Source: Clostridia bacterium
GTDB taxonomy: Bacteria > Bacillota_A > Clostridia > Oscillospirales > CAG-272
DNA: 23,101 bases
NCBI GenBank assembly: GCA_017462125.1
Contig: JAFTRQ010000159.1
Span: 1-23,101, forward strand
Direction of reading: 5' to 3'
Part shown: piece after piece, positions 1-8,418 of the stretch
Position numbering within the stretch: position 1 is the first letter of the stretch
Layout of the letters: each line of letters opens with the position of its first letter
The notes under the pieces: model-generated
What the model was told of the DNA's origin: nothing
Database searches by the model: none
What the model saw: only the letters and a program-made list of their open reading frames with translations
Translations under genes and position numbers: made by a program

Positions 1-75
1 CGATAGCAGTATTGTTTTATATGAAATTCTCACTCTTTTATTAAGACTTAACGGCTACTCTTCCAAATATCATAG

Positions 76-118
76 GGTGAAAGTTCTTTTGGTTACTTTT
101 CTTTCAAGAAAAGTAACA
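76..118. repeat. Perfect 12-bp hairpin, probable dispersed repeat
   Basis: The arms GTTACTTTTCTT (92-103) and AAGAAAAGTAAC (106-117) are exact reverse complements with a 2-nt loop. The sequence before them (76-91, with AAAGTTCTTTTG) resembles, from memory, a short element scattered between genes in gut Clostridia genomes; this was not searched. An open reading frame runs through it into the ABC gene, but the segment lies upstream of that gene's promoter and is unlikely to be translated. Confidence 0.45.
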
Positions 119-175
119 CGCGTCTCTCTCCCGCGTCCCGATAAATCAAAATTTGAAATAATCCCCCCTTTTCCC

Positions 176-204
176 TTGACGGGAGAGAAAAAATATGGTA
201 AAAT
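176..204 (+). promoter_or_regulatory. Sigma-A promoter of the ABC exporter gene
   Basis: The -35 box TTGACG (176-181) and -10 box TAAAAT (199-204) are separated by exactly 17 bp. Transcription would start near 211, giving a leader of about 28 nt to the ATG at 239. This position also argues against any start codon upstream of 239. Confidence 0.8.
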
Positions 205-238
205 TTTAATAATTGATGACAAAAAAGAGGTTATTACG

Positions 239-2014
239 ATGAGCAAAGTAAAAACAAAACGAAAACCCGGACTTCTTCGTAAATTTCTTCCCTACTACCG
301 CCCTCACACCGCGGTTATGATCAGCGATCTGCTCTGTGCAGGACTGACCACACTCTGCGAGCTCGTGCTTCCCATGATCGTTCGTGAGATCACGGGAGTT
401 GCAACAGAGGATATTACCAAGCTGACCGTAGATCTGGTTCTCAAATGCGGCTTGATCTATATCGTCCTTCGCGTAATCGACACCGCCGCCAACTACTATA
501 TGACTACCGTCGGTCACATTATGGGCACTAAGATCGAGACCGATATGCGCCGAGATCTGTTCGCACATCTGCAGAAGCTGTCCTTCTCTTATTACGATAA
601 CACGAAGATCGGCACGCTGATGTCGCGTATCACCAACGACCTTTTTGACGTGACAGAATTTGCGCACCACTGCCCCGAGGAATTCTTTATCTCAGGCATC
701 AAGATCATCTGCTCCTTTGCGATTCTCTGCACAATGAGCGTACCCTTAACACTGATCATCTTCTCGGTTATTCCGATTATGATTGCGGTACTGATCTATT
801 TCCGATTCAGAATGAAAAAGAATTTCTCCGAATCGAGAAAGCACATCGGAGAGCTGAACTCTCAAATCGAGGACAGCCTGCTTGGCATCCGCGTAGTCAA
901 ATCCTTCGCTCGCGAATCTCTTGAACAGGACAAATTCGAGGAAGGCAACGTTAAATTTCTGAAGCTGAAGAGCGAACGATACAAGATCATGGGAGGATTC
1001 ACCTCCTCCACCCGTCTCTTTGACGGTATTATGTACATTGTGGTCGTCGTCGTTGGAGCGCTCTTTATGATGCTTCCCGAAAGCAACCCCGCAAGCATCA
1101 CGCTTGCCGATTATATGGCATACCTTCTTTACGTCACCACGCTTCTGACATCGATCCGCCGCATCGTGGAGTTTGCCGAGCAGTTCCAGCAGGGCATGAG
1201 CGGAATTGAGCGTTTTCAGGAGATTATGGACACCGATCCCGAGATCACCGATGCGCCCGACGCAAAGGATCTCGAGGGCGTGGTCGGAGAGGTGGAATTC
1301 CGCGACGTCAGCTTCCATTACGAAAGTGAAAACCGCAACGTACTGACACAGCTGAATCTGAAGGTCAAGGCAGGCGAAAGCATCGCGCTCGTTGGTCCTT
1401 CGGGCGGAGGTAAAACTACCCTTTGCTCCTTGATTCCAAGATTTTACGACGTCTCCGCGGGCTCGATTCTCGTAGATGGCAACGACATCAAGTCCGTTAC
1501 CATCCATTCATTGCGTCAGAATATCGGTGTGGTTGCGCAGGACGTTTACCTTTTTTCGGGCAGCGTTCGCGAAAACATCGCCTATGGAAAGACCGACGCA
1601 ACCGACAAGGAAATTGAGGAAGCCGCACGCTTAGCCGGCGCGCACGACTTCATCACCTCTCTTCCCGAGGGCTACGACACCTACGTAGGCGAACGTGGCG
1701 TCAAGCTGTCAGGAGGACAGAAGCAGCGTATCTCCATCGCCCGTCTATTCCTCAAGAATCCTCCCATTCTGATCCTTGACGAGGCGACCAGCGCCTTGGA
1801 CAACGAAAGTGAAAAGCTTGTTCAGGAATCCCTTGAAAAGCTGGCACACGGGCGCACCACCTTTACCATTGCGCACCGTCTGACCACCATCAAAAACGCA
1901 GACCGCATCCTCGTTCTTACCGAAAACGGCATCGAGGAATCCGGAACGCATCAAGAGCTGATCGAAAAGGGCGGCATCTATAGCGAGCTTTATAAGCTGT
2001 ATTCCGAATTATAA
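239..2014 (+). CDS. ABC exporter half-transporter (fused permease and ATPase, MsbA/LmrA type)
   Basis: This 591-residue protein is a type IV ABC exporter subunit that would act as a dimer to pump an unknown substrate (drug, lipid or peptide) out of the cell. The N-terminal half (about residues 20-310) is the six-helix ABC transmembrane domain. The C-terminal half is the nucleotide-binding domain with Walker A GPSGGGKTT (386-394), signature LSGGQ (490-494), Walker B ILILDEATSALD (510-521) and the switch His in IAHRL. The ATG at 239 was chosen because AAGAGG lies 8 nt upstream and the promoter at 176-204 excludes the 54-codon extension that is open back to 77. The gene is monocistronic: it has its own promoter and is followed by a strong terminator. 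Heterodimeric exporters are usually encoded in pairs; there is no partner here, so a homodimer is likely. The substrate cannot be read from the sequence. Confidence 0.93.
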   Translation: MSKVKTKRKPGLLRKFLPYYRPHTAVMISDLLCAGLTTLCELVLPMIVREITGVATEDITKLTVDLVLKCGLIYIVLRVIDTAANYYMTTVGHIMGTKIETDMRRDLFAHLQKLSFSYYDNTKIGTLMSRITNDLFDVTEFAHHCPEEFFISGIKIICSFAILCTMSVPLTLIIFSVIPIMIAVLIYFRFRMKKNFSESRKHIGELNSQIEDSLLGIRVVKSFARESLEQDKFEEGNVKFLKLKSERYKIMGGFTSSTRLFDGIMYIVVVVVGALFMMLPESNPASITLADYMAYLLYVTTLLTSIRRIVEFAEQFQQGMSGIERFQEIMDTDPEITDAPDAKDLEGVVGEVEFRDVSFHYESENRNVLTQLNLKVKAGESIALVGPSGGGKTTLCSLIPRFYDVSAGSILVDGNDIKSVTIHSLRQNIGVVAQDVYLFSGSVRENIAYGKTDATDKEIEEAARLAGAHDFITSLPEGYDTYVGERGVKLSGGQKQRISIARLFLKNPPILILDEATSALDNESEKLVQESLEKLAHGRTTFTIAHRLTTIKNADRILVLTENGIEESGTHQELIEKGGIYSELYKLYSEL

Positions 2015-2023
2015 AAAGCACCA

Positions 2024-2055
2024 AAAGGGCAAGCTTTTCGAAAAGCTTGCCCTTT
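2024..2055. terminator. Perfect-palindrome bidirectional terminator
   Basis: This is a 32-nt perfect palindrome with 15-bp arms, AAAGGGCAAGCTTTT and its complement, around a CG centre. It begins 10 nt after the ABC exporter stop codon. A-rich and T-rich flanks on both sides suit termination of the exporter transcript on + and of the convergent lipoprotein transcript on -. Confidence 0.85.
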
Positions 2056-2172
2056 AATAATTACTGTTGGTGTTCAATTTTGATTGGTCGGGGAGATTGA
2101 AATGAATTGTTTCGCAAGTGAAATATGAATTGAATTTTGCTTTATATCCGGCACAATTCATCAATGCGGTCT

Positions 2173-3567
2173 TCATTTAAACCAAAATACAACCTCTCCG
2201 CCAAGGATTGCATAAGAGACCGAACCGCCTCCTACCTTCTTGAAAAACGCATCGTTATTCTTCTCAAACCAAGCTTTAAAATCGGAACCTGTATAGAGGA
2301 ACACAGCCTTTCTCTCTCCATTGCTTTCTTCGCCGAGAAATCCTGCAAGTACCTCGCCTCCATCCTCCTCATTCAAGATATGGGCATCAGGGGAGATGTC
2401 ATAATACCCTTCTCGGGTATGGTCGCAGTCAGGCAAAATGAAAAGCGGATTTGCCGTGTGATCGTCGTCGATCTCGCCAAGGCTCATATTAAAATAATAG
2501 CGAGAGATTACATCTTGGTCATCCCAGGTCACATCGGTATAGACACAAGTCACTTCATCCATCCAAACTAAATTCCATGCATGCGCTGCACCGTCCGAGA
2601 CGCCGTTGATTGTCCATGCGCGAATACCCGCTTTCATCAGTAAGAGCTGATAAGCTGTAGCATAGCCGTTACAGACCGCCTTACCTTCAACCAACGCGCC
2701 ATACGGCGTTTGATCATGTTCACCGATCTCATAATCCACCATCTCAGCTACTCTATCGTGCAGATAGAGAGCCTTATCATAAGCGCTTCCGTACGGTAGA
2801 TCTGCTATGATTTTGTCCACCGCCGTATCAAGCTGTGCTCTCATTTTGGTAAGCGTTTCTCCTTCATAAGTGTACTCCAGCTTAAGAGAAGGGATCGTTC
2901 CCTCTTCGGTTTGATAATAATTTACGGTACCGCCCCACCAAAAGCACTCGGGGTAATCGCTGATAAACATCATCCTTGCCTTCTCAAAATCGGAAAACAT
3001 AATCTGCCTGCTTTCGTCAAATATGATCTCCTCACCGGGCACTTCTTTCATCACAGAGGCAGCCAACAGACCGTAAATGTATACAGCATTGCCTGAAAGC
3101 GTGGATTTGCCATATCTATAATTATCCGACGCAACCCCCTCTGAATAAGGTATAGACGGGATCGTCTCTTCAATTCTCTCGCCGCAGACGGTACAATCAG
3201 TATGCCTTTTGCCCTCAAAGCCGTAATCTGCCTCCTTGTCAATAATCCATTCACCCTCGGTGTGTGCTATTTGCTCGGTTTCTCCGATCATCACGACCTC
3301 CCCGCAATCAGAACAGATAACGTGGAGAACACCGCTGCTTGTGCAGGTGGACGGAACGACATCCACCTCCCTTAAACGAAGGTGCTCGCATATAGTCTCG
3401 CTTTCTGAAGATAATTCCGCTTTTGTTTTATCTTCGAAAGACTTCGCCGCACTTTGAGTCTCTTCTTTGCTCGGCAGATCAATCGAATCAAAAAGAAAAT
3501 CGCAGGAGCAAAGTGTAACAGTTAATATCAGCAATATTGACAATGATAAAATCTTTAAATACTTCAT
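2173..3567 (-). CDS. Lipoprotein with zinc-ribbon-like repeats and a transglutaminase-like domain
   Basis: This 464-residue predicted lipoprotein begins with a hydrophobic signal peptide ending in a lipobox (LCSC, lipidation most likely at Cys22), so it should be anchored outside the membrane. Residues 60-130 carry paired cysteines (CSDCG at 85-89 and CTVCG at 125-129, with nearby His) like short zinc-ribbon repeats seen in surface proteins of gut Bacillota. Residues about 260-350 form a transglutaminase/protease-like core with the triad Cys299 (KAVCNGYA), His329 (AAHAWNLV) and Asp345 (YTDVTWDD). Members of this superfamily include peptidases and crosslinking enzymes, and the substrate here is unknown. 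The start has GGAGG 4 nt upstream. A perfect consensus promoter lies 36 bp upstream and a convergent terminator follows, so it appears to be a single-gene unit. Confidence 0.85.
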   Translation of the reverse strand: MKYLKILSLSILLILTVTLCSCDFLFDSIDLPSKEETQSAAKSFEDKTKAELSSESETICEHLRLREVDVVPSTCTSSGVLHVICSDCGEVVMIGETEQIAHTEGEWIIDKEADYGFEGKRHTDCTVCGERIEETIPSIPYSEGVASDNYRYGKSTLSGNAVYIYGLLAASVMKEVPGEEIIFDESRQIMFSDFEKARMMFISDYPECFWWGGTVNYYQTEEGTIPSLKLEYTYEGETLTKMRAQLDTAVDKIIADLPYGSAYDKALYLHDRVAEMVDYEIGEHDQTPYGALVEGKAVCNGYATAYQLLLMKAGIRAWTINGVSDGAAHAWNLVWMDEVTCVYTDVTWDDQDVISRYYFNMSLGEIDDDHTANPLFILPDCDHTREGYYDISPDAHILNEEDGGEVLAGFLGEESNGERKAVFLYTGSDFKAWFEKNNDAFFKKVGGGSVSYAILGGEVVFWFK

Positions 3568-3602
3568 AATTCCTCCGCAAATTGCAATCCCAATATAATA
3601 AA

Positions 3603-3631
3603 ATTATAGCATTATATTGCGGAGATGTCAA
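3603..3631 (-). promoter_or_regulatory. Perfect consensus sigma-A promoter of the transglutaminase-like lipoprotein
   Basis: Read on the - strand, TTGACA (3626-3631), a 17-bp spacer and TATAAT (3603-3608) match the consensus exactly. Transcription would start near 3596. An inverted repeat (CTCCGC at 3573-3578 with GCGGAG at 3619-3624, and AATATAAT with ATTATATT inside it) surrounds the -10 box and start site and could be an operator. Confidence 0.85.
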
Positions 3632-3674
3632 GATTATTTCTCCTCCAACTCCTCCAACTGCCGTCAAGCGGCAA

Positions 3675-3704
3675 TAAAAAAGAGACGCTTCCTTGCGTCT
3701 CTTT
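3675..3704 (-). terminator. Intrinsic terminator of an upstream - strand transcript
   Basis: On the - strand AGAGACGC pairs with GCGTCTCT around a 6-nt loop and is followed directly by a run of Ts. It sits between a gene-free structured stretch and the promoter at 3603-3631, so it must end a transcript that covers 3705 upward. No protein gene precedes it for 930 bp, which points to a noncoding transcript. Confidence 0.7.
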
Positions 3705-3915
3705 ATACATATGTAGCCCCACCGAGCCGTGTATCCGAAGAAATGGAACCCTGCCTATTCCAGGGCGGGGCTCTCTTGCTCGACTTTACTGCTCCCAACG
3801 TCTCTAACCTATCGGGACAAGTCAACCGAAATAGGTGTGAGGAGGTCTGCAAACCATCGCGCGGTCAAGCTCCTTTAATCAATTGTAGGTCTCAATCAAG
3901 CGGATATCACGCACT
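3705..3915 (-). ncRNA. Candidate structured noncoding RNA, family not recognised
   Basis: The stretch is gene-free, GC-richer than its flanks and full of nested pairings: AGCCCCACC (3715-3723) with GGCGGGGCT (3764-3772), CCCTG (3749-3753) with CAGGG (3761-3765), ACCTATCGG (3807-3815) with CCG..ATAGGT (3826-3836, 2-nt bulge), and AGGAG (3840-3844) with CTCCT (3870-3874). It ends in an intrinsic terminator on the - strand, which sets the orientation and suggests a stand-alone RNA of about 200 nt. It has no tmRNA, RNase P, SRP, T-box or cobalamin motifs that I recognise. 6S RNA or a Clostridia-specific orphan RNA such as raiA remain possible. No clear promoter was found. Confidence 0.45.
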
Positions 3916-3943
3916 AAGCAGGATAAAAATCAAAATTAATCTT

Positions 3944-3973
3944 ACCCGTGGCCGAAGCCACGGGTTAGTTTTT
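3944..3973. repeat. 9-bp hairpin, UUCG-type on the - strand; REP-like or terminator
   Basis: ACCCGTGGC (3944-3952) and GCCACGGGT (3957-3965) pair perfectly. On the - strand the loop is a cUUCGg tetraloop. On the + strand the loop is CGAA and the hairpin is followed by TTAGTTTTT, which looks like a terminator tail. Similar GC hairpins occur at IS200/IS605 ends and as REP elements, but no tnpA or tnpB is nearby. Confidence 0.55.
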
Positions 3974-4026
3974 CAATTAAACGAATATTTAAGCTTAAAT
4001 CTCGTGCTTCTTTTCAAAAACTTACG

Positions 4027-4581
4027 TTCTCATTGGCTTATACCCAAATATAACTGCTGATTTTCCGATAACCTTCAAAAATGAATTAAAAATCAAATTT
4101 CCATTGGCTTTTACCGTAAAAATGCATATTGTTGACGTTCTGCCAAAAATTCAAAAGCTTAATTTCTCATTGGCTTATACCTAAATCATTCTAAAAATTC
4201 CGATAACCTAAAAAGCAAATTCAAAAATCAGATTTCCATTGGCTTTTACCTTCTGAAATGCGGTTGGCGGATATTCTGTCAAATCATTTTGCGTAACTTA
4301 ACTTCTCATTGGCTCGTACCATTTAACAAACGGGTTTATATTCTTCCAAAAGTATCTTCACGTCTACTCACGTCACGAACAAAAAACTCATTTTCTCATT
4401 GGCTTATACCTAATAAATACAGGTTGTTTGAAAGCTTACTGTTGCTTTGAAAACAAAATTCAATATTTCATTGGTCCGTACCCAAATTATTTAAGTTGTT
4501 TATAAACCTATAAAAATATTCAGTTTTAAAAATATTCAATTGTAGGATGACAAAAAATCTCAGATTTCCATTGGCGTATTG
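4027..4581. repeat. Array of eight degenerate 18-bp interspersed repeats, period about 70 bp
   Basis: The core CATTGGCTnnTACC recurs eight times in one orientation, with 18-bp units beginning at 4027, 4098, 4164, 4233, 4303, 4393, 4465 and 4564 (steps of 71, 66, 69, 70, 90, 72 and 99). Two forms occur: TTCTCATTGGCTTATACC (copies 1, 3 and 6, with 5 nearly identical) and TTTCCATTGGCTTTTACC (copies 2 and 4). Copies 1-2 and 3-4 also share linker sequence (TTCCGATAACCT), so there is a higher-order dimer unit of about 137 bp. Copies 7 and 8 are decayed. The whole stretch is AT-rich, without genes, and lies just downstream of the DUF1292 gene. I see nothing else between 3974 and 4635. Confidence 0.8.
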
Positions 4582-4635
4582 AATTACAAAATAAAGCTCG
4601 GTTTACTTACTCTTCATTTCGCCGCATAACGGGAA

Positions 4636-4959
4636 TCAAGCGTCATAATCCTCTTCGCTGTCAAACATATCGTCGAAGAAATTAGCGACCTTATCAAATT
4701 CATCTTCATCGTCTACAGTGACGAACACTTCTTCGCCTTCTTCGTCCTCTATAAGCTTAAGCAGCACGTATTCGATTATTCCCTCGTTGTTTTCCTGCGC
4801 CCCTGCAGGTGTCATAGCGTAGTAAACAACTCCGTCGATCTCAGCATCTCCAATGACCTCAAAATCGATCTCCTTTCCGTCCTCGTCGGTCAAGGTGATG
4901 ATATTGTCAAGCTCTGCCTCGTCTGCGGCGCCCTTATTATTTTTGATTTCGTCGTTCAT
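4636..4959 (-). CDS. DUF1292 family protein (YrzB-like)
   Basis: This 107-residue, very acidic protein matches the DUF1292 family common in Bacillota: the pattern ITLTDEDGKEIDFEVIGDAE, followed by VYYAMTPA and EYVLLKLIEDEEGEEVFVTV, ends in an acidic region (FFDDMFDSEEDYDA). In many Clostridia a member sits close to yrrK/yqgF and related housekeeping genes; its function is unknown. The start has AAAGGAAGG 9 nt upstream. It has its own promoter (5069-5097) downstream of hemW, and the repeat array begins 54 bp beyond its stop codon. No signal peptide or membrane segment is visible, so it is probably cytosolic. Confidence 0.85.
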   Translation of the reverse strand: MNDEIKNNKGAADEAELDNIITLTDEDGKEIDFEVIGDAEIDGVVYYAMTPAGAQENNEGIIEYVLLKLIEDEEGEEVFVTVDDEDEFDKVANFFDDMFDSEEDYDA

Positions 4960-5068
4960 CGGTCAGTACCTTCCTTTCCTCGGAATCTCCAAAATCTATG
5001 TAATGCTGTATGCGCGATTTGATTCCGAATCCTTCTTCACTTTTCAATTCTTTCTTTTTCTTGATTAT

Positions 5069-5097
5069 ATTTTATCATAAAGCTTGTGTTTTGTCAA
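5069..5097 (-). promoter_or_regulatory. Sigma-A promoter of the DUF1292 gene
   Basis: On the - strand TTGACA (5092-5097), a 17-bp spacer and TAAAAT (5069-5074) are one base from consensus. Transcription would start near 5062, leaving a 100-nt leader before the ATG at 4959. Between this promoter and hemW lies an AT-rich stretch containing the perfect palindrome GCACAATTGTGC (5145-5156), which overlaps the hemW stop codon. Confidence 0.8.
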
Positions 5098-5155
5098 TGC
5101 CTTTTTGTGCATTTTTTACACAATTTTATAATTTTATAGAAATTGCACAATTGTG

Positions 5156-6325
5156 CTACGTCTCAGGAGCAAAGCTGAGCGCATCGGACAGGATAAAATT
5201 GCTTACAAACATTCCCTCGTCAGTAAAGCGACAGCCTTTATCATCCACCGTAACGAAACGGGGCGCGTATTTTGTAAACGCGGGAAATGCAGTTAAAAAA
5301 TCCCTGCCATATTTGGCGTAAAAATCCGAAAAACCGACGCCGTCCGCAAGCCGCATACCAAGGAGCGCATATTCGTTCATCGCTTCGGTCTCACCGATCT
5401 CCTCTACCTCTATTATTATGCTCTTACCCTCAATATATGCATCAACGTCCCGTGAATGTGCAAAACGCACTCCGTCAAAATAGGAATGCGCCGCTACACC
5501 AAATCCAAGATAATCCACGCATTTCCAATATTTCAGATTGTGCCGCGATTCCCGCCTCTGCCTTGCAAAATTGCTGATCTCGTATTTGCGATAGCCGTAT
5601 TTTGACAGGAGCTCGCCCATATCGGCGTACATATCGCTGACCGTATCCTCGTCGGGCAGATCGAGGCTGTCTCTTCTACGGTAGAAGTTAGTTCCCTCCT
5701 CCACCGTGAGCGAATAAGAGGAAATATGCTCGGGGGCAAGTCGGGCAAGCTTCTCTATTGATTCTTGAAAGCTTTCCCTCGTCTGCTTGGGTATCCCGTA
5801 CATAAGATCGACGGAGATATTGTCAAAGCCTGCCTCCCGTGCTTCGTCAAAGGTCTTCTTGAAATCCGCAAAGCCATGGATCCTTCCCAGCGCACGCAAT
5901 TCGCTGTCATGGACACTCTGCATACCGATGCTGAGTCGGTTTACGCCTGTTTTACGGATATCCGCAAGCTTGTTCAGATCTGCACTTTTGGGATTCGTTT
6001 CAACGGTAATTTCCGCATTTTCAGCGATCCCAAAGCGTTCTTTGACGGTGTCAAGAATCTCTTCAAACTGTTCCGGAGAAAGCAAAGTGGGGGTACCGCC
6101 TCCGAAATAAACGGTTTCAGCAATCGGGATTTCGCCGCTTTCGCCGATTTTATCGGCAAAAAGTCTGATCTCCTCACACAGCCTTGCAACGTAGCGCTCT
6201 TTTTTCGCTTCATCCGCGTGCAAAACCGAGCAAAAGTCGCAATAATGACATTTTGAAAGGCAAAACGGAACGTGGATATAAATACCCACGTTTTTCCGCA
6301 TTGCTCTGTTGTAAGCGTTCGCCAT
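5156..6325 (-). CDS. hemW: HemW, radical SAM heme chaperone (formerly annotated as oxygen-independent coproporphyrinogen III oxidase)
   Basis: This 389-residue radical SAM protein has the cluster-binding motif CLSKCHYC (Cys22, Cys26, Cys29) in the family context IYIHVPFC, then the SAM-binding VYFGGGTPTLL. The fold continues with the HemW C-terminal domain. HemW proteins bind heme and pass it to target proteins; the longer HemN enzymes do the oxidase reaction. The ATG at 6325 was chosen because it sits one base after the lepA stop (TGATATG), implying translational coupling; there is no good ribosome binding site of its own. The frame is open further upstream inside lepA, but that part reads as antisense-like low-quality sequence. 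The gene ends in TAG, showing that amber works as a stop in this genome. The lepA-hemW order is the usual one in Bacillota. Confidence 0.93.
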   Translation of the reverse strand: MANAYNRAMRKNVGIYIHVPFCLSKCHYCDFCSVLHADEAKKERYVARLCEEIRLFADKIGESGEIPIAETVYFGGGTPTLLSPEQFEEILDTVKERFGIAENAEITVETNPKSADLNKLADIRKTGVNRLSIGMQSVHDSELRALGRIHGFADFKKTFDEAREAGFDNISVDLMYGIPKQTRESFQESIEKLARLAPEHISSYSLTVEEGTNFYRRRDSLDLPDEDTVSDMYADMGELLSKYGYRKYEISNFARQRRESRHNLKYWKCVDYLGFGVAAHSYFDGVRFAHSRDVDAYIEGKSIIIEVEEIGETEAMNEYALLGMRLADGVGFSDFYAKYGRDFLTAFPAFTKYAPRFVTVDDKGCRFTDEGMFVSNFILSDALSFAPET

Positions 6326-6326
6326 A

Positions 6327-8147
6327 TCAATCGTCGTCGCCAAGCTTGAGCACCGCCATAAATGCCTCGGGAGAGACCTGCACGCTTCCAAGCTGACGCA
6401 TCTTCTTTTTACCCTCCTTCTGCTTCTCCAACAGCTTCTTTTTACGGGTAATATCACCACCGTAGCACTTGGCAAGGACGTCCTTACGCATAGCTTTAAC
6501 GGTCTCACGGGCAATGACCTTAGAGCCGATCGCTGCCTGAATCGGAATCTCGAAGAGCTGTCTCGGGATATTCTCCTTCAGCTTTTCAGCCGTTCTTCTT
6601 GCTCTTGCGTACGCTTTTTCCTCATGGACGATAAAGGACAGCGCATCCACCTGCTCACCGTTAAGCAGGAAATCCAGCTTAACAAGCTTGGAGGGCTCAT
6701 ATCCCTTCAGCTCGTAGTCAAGAGACGCGTAACCGCGGGAACGGCTCTTCAACGCATCGAAAAAGTCGTATATGATCTCGTTAAGAGGCAGATCGTAATG
6801 AAGCTCTACTCTGGTACTGTCAAGATATTTCATATCATGGAAGATGCCACGGCGATCCTGACAAAGGTCCATAAGGCCTCCCACGAACTCTGTAGGGGTA
6901 ATGATGCTTGCCTTTACAAGAGGCTCCTTCGCCACGTCGATAACGTCGGCGGAAGGAAAATTGGAGGGGTTATCGATCATCACAGTCTCGCCCGTACGCA
7001 GCTTGACCTCATAAATAACACCGGGGGCGGTAGTAATCAGATCAAGGTTGAATTCTCTCTCAAGTCTCTCCTCAATGATCTCCATATGGAGCAGGCCGAG
7101 AAAGCCGCAACGGAAGCCAAAGCCAAGAGCTGCCGAGGTCTCGGGCTCGAAGGTCAGCGCCGCGTCATTGAGCTGAAGCTTGTCGAGGGCATCGCGGAGA
7201 TCTCCGTATTTTGCGCCGTCTGCAGGATAAATGCCCGCAAAAACCATAGGCTGTGCCGACTTAAAGCCGGGGAGCGCCTCATCTGCGGGATTCTCCGCAA
7301 GGGTAACGGTATCGCCGACTCGGGTATCGCCTACGCTCTTGATGGAGGCGGTAATATAACCAACCTCACCTGCCCGCAGGCAGTCACACTTACAAAGGCC
7401 GAATGCCTCCATAGTGCCAACCTCAACCACCTCGAACTCCTTGCCCGTGCTCATCAGGCGGATGGTATCCCCTGCTCTGAGGCAACCGTCAAACACTCTG
7501 ACGTTTACAACAACGCCAAGATAGCTGTCGTAATAGGAGTCGAAGATCAGGCACTTCAAGGGCGCGTCCTCGTCGCCCTCGGGTGCGGGAATATCGCGGA
7601 CGACCGCCTCAAGCACCTGCTCGATATTCAGTCCCGTTTTTGCGGAAACTGCAGGACAGCCCTCCGCAGGAATACCGATCTGATCCTCAATATCGGCGCG
7701 AGAGCGCTCGACATCTGCCGAGGGCAGATCGATCTTATTGACCACGGGAATGATCTCAAGCCCTGCATCCACCGCAAGATAAGCATTAGCAAGGGTCTGC
7801 GCCTCAATACCCTGTGTAGCGTCAACCACAAGGAGCGCTCCGTCGCAGGCATTCAGCGAGCGAGAGACCTCGTAGTTAAAGTCTACGTGACCGGGGGTGT
7901 CGATGAGGTTAAAAACGTACTGCTCACCGTCGGGCGCGGTATAGTCCAGCTTGACCGCTCTCGCCTTGATCGTGATACCTCTTTCACGCTCAAGGTCCAT
8001 ATTATCAAGTATTTGCTCCTCCATCTCGCGCTTGGAAACCGCCTGAGTGGATTCCAGGATTCTGTCTGCCAGGGTAGATTTACCGTGGTCGATATGCGCG
8101 ATAATCGAGAAGTTTCTGATTTTTTTCATTCTGTCGGATTGTGACAT
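6327..8147 (-). CDS. lepA: Elongation factor 4 (LepA), back-translocating translational GTPase
   Basis: This 606-residue ribosome-associated GTPase has the G1 motif AHIDHGKST (17-25), G3 DTPGHVDF and G4 NKID, followed by EF-G-like domains and the LepA-specific C-terminal domain rich in basic residues ([18 protein letters not shown]). The length is normal for the family (about 600). The annotated ATG has GGAG 12 nt upstream, a rather long gap; the internal Met7 ([10 protein letters not shown]) is a possible alternative start. It is the first gene of a lepA-hemW operon transcribed from the promoter at 8196-8224. Confidence 0.97.
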   Translation of the reverse strand: MSQSDRMKKIRNFSIIAHIDHGKSTLADRILESTQAVSKREMEEQILDNMDLERERGITIKARAVKLDYTAPDGEQYVFNLIDTPGHVDFNYEVSRSLNACDGALLVVDATQGIEAQTLANAYLAVDAGLEIIPVVNKIDLPSADVERSRADIEDQIGIPAEGCPAVSAKTGLNIEQVLEAVVRDIPAPEGDEDAPLKCLIFDSYYDSYLGVVVNVRVFDGCLRAGDTIRLMSTGKEFEVVEVGTMEAFGLCKCDCLRAGEVGYITASIKSVGDTRVGDTVTLAENPADEALPGFKSAQPMVFAGIYPADGAKYGDLRDALDKLQLNDAALTFEPETSAALGFGFRCGFLGLLHMEIIEERLEREFNLDLITTAPGVIYEVKLRTGETVMIDNPSNFPSADVIDVAKEPLVKASIITPTEFVGGLMDLCQDRRGIFHDMKYLDSTRVELHYDLPLNEIIYDFFDALKSRSRGYASLDYELKGYEPSKLVKLDFLLNGEQVDALSFIVHEEKAYARARRTAEKLKENIPRQLFEIPIQAAIGSKVIARETVKAMRKDVLAKCYGGDITRKKKLLEKQKEGKKKMRQLGSVQVSPEAFMAVLKLGDDD

Positions 8148-8195
8148 CTGTTTGAAATTCTCCGTTCAATCGATTTACATTGTTATTCATTGTAT

Positions 8196-8224
8196 ATTTT
8201 ATCACATTTCCCGCTTTTCTGCAA
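8196..8224 (-). promoter_or_regulatory. Sigma-A promoter of lepA-hemW
   Basis: On the - strand TTGCAG (8219-8224), a 17-bp spacer and TAAAAT (8196-8201) form a good promoter. Transcription would start near 8189, 42 nt before the lepA ATG. The stretch from 8225 to 8470 upstream holds no gene that I can support. Confidence 0.7.
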
Positions 8225-8418
8225 TAGGGTTCTTGATTTTTTTACAATTATTTGCGAGGTATTTGGAAAGAATTAATTTGCAACACAGCGCACTATTTCG
8301 TACGATAGCTATTAAAAGTTTCGCAAGCTGTCGCACTTAACCGTTCAACAAATCAAAATCCGCTCCTCCCGATCTCAAAAAATTTCGACAGCATCTTCTC
8401 ACCTTCTCGCCGATTCTA

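Noticed and set aside
77..238. In-frame 54-codon extension of the ABC exporter
   Set aside because: It lies mostly upstream of the promoter at 176-204, and the ATG at 239 has the well-placed ribosome binding site.
3705..3915. T-box, cobalamin, SAM or TPP riboswitch, tmRNA, SRP or RNase P RNA
   Set aside because: None of the conserved blocks of those classes could be found on either strand.
3617..4060. 147-residue open frame across the candidate RNA
   Set aside because: No ribosome binding site, low-quality composition, and it runs through a terminator and hairpins.
4027..4581. CRISPR array
   Set aside because: Repeats are short and imperfect, linkers are about 50 bp or more and partly related to each other, and no cas gene is present.
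6624..8144. 506-residue open frame on + opposite lepA
   Set aside because: Shadow of a strongly conserved gene on the other strand.
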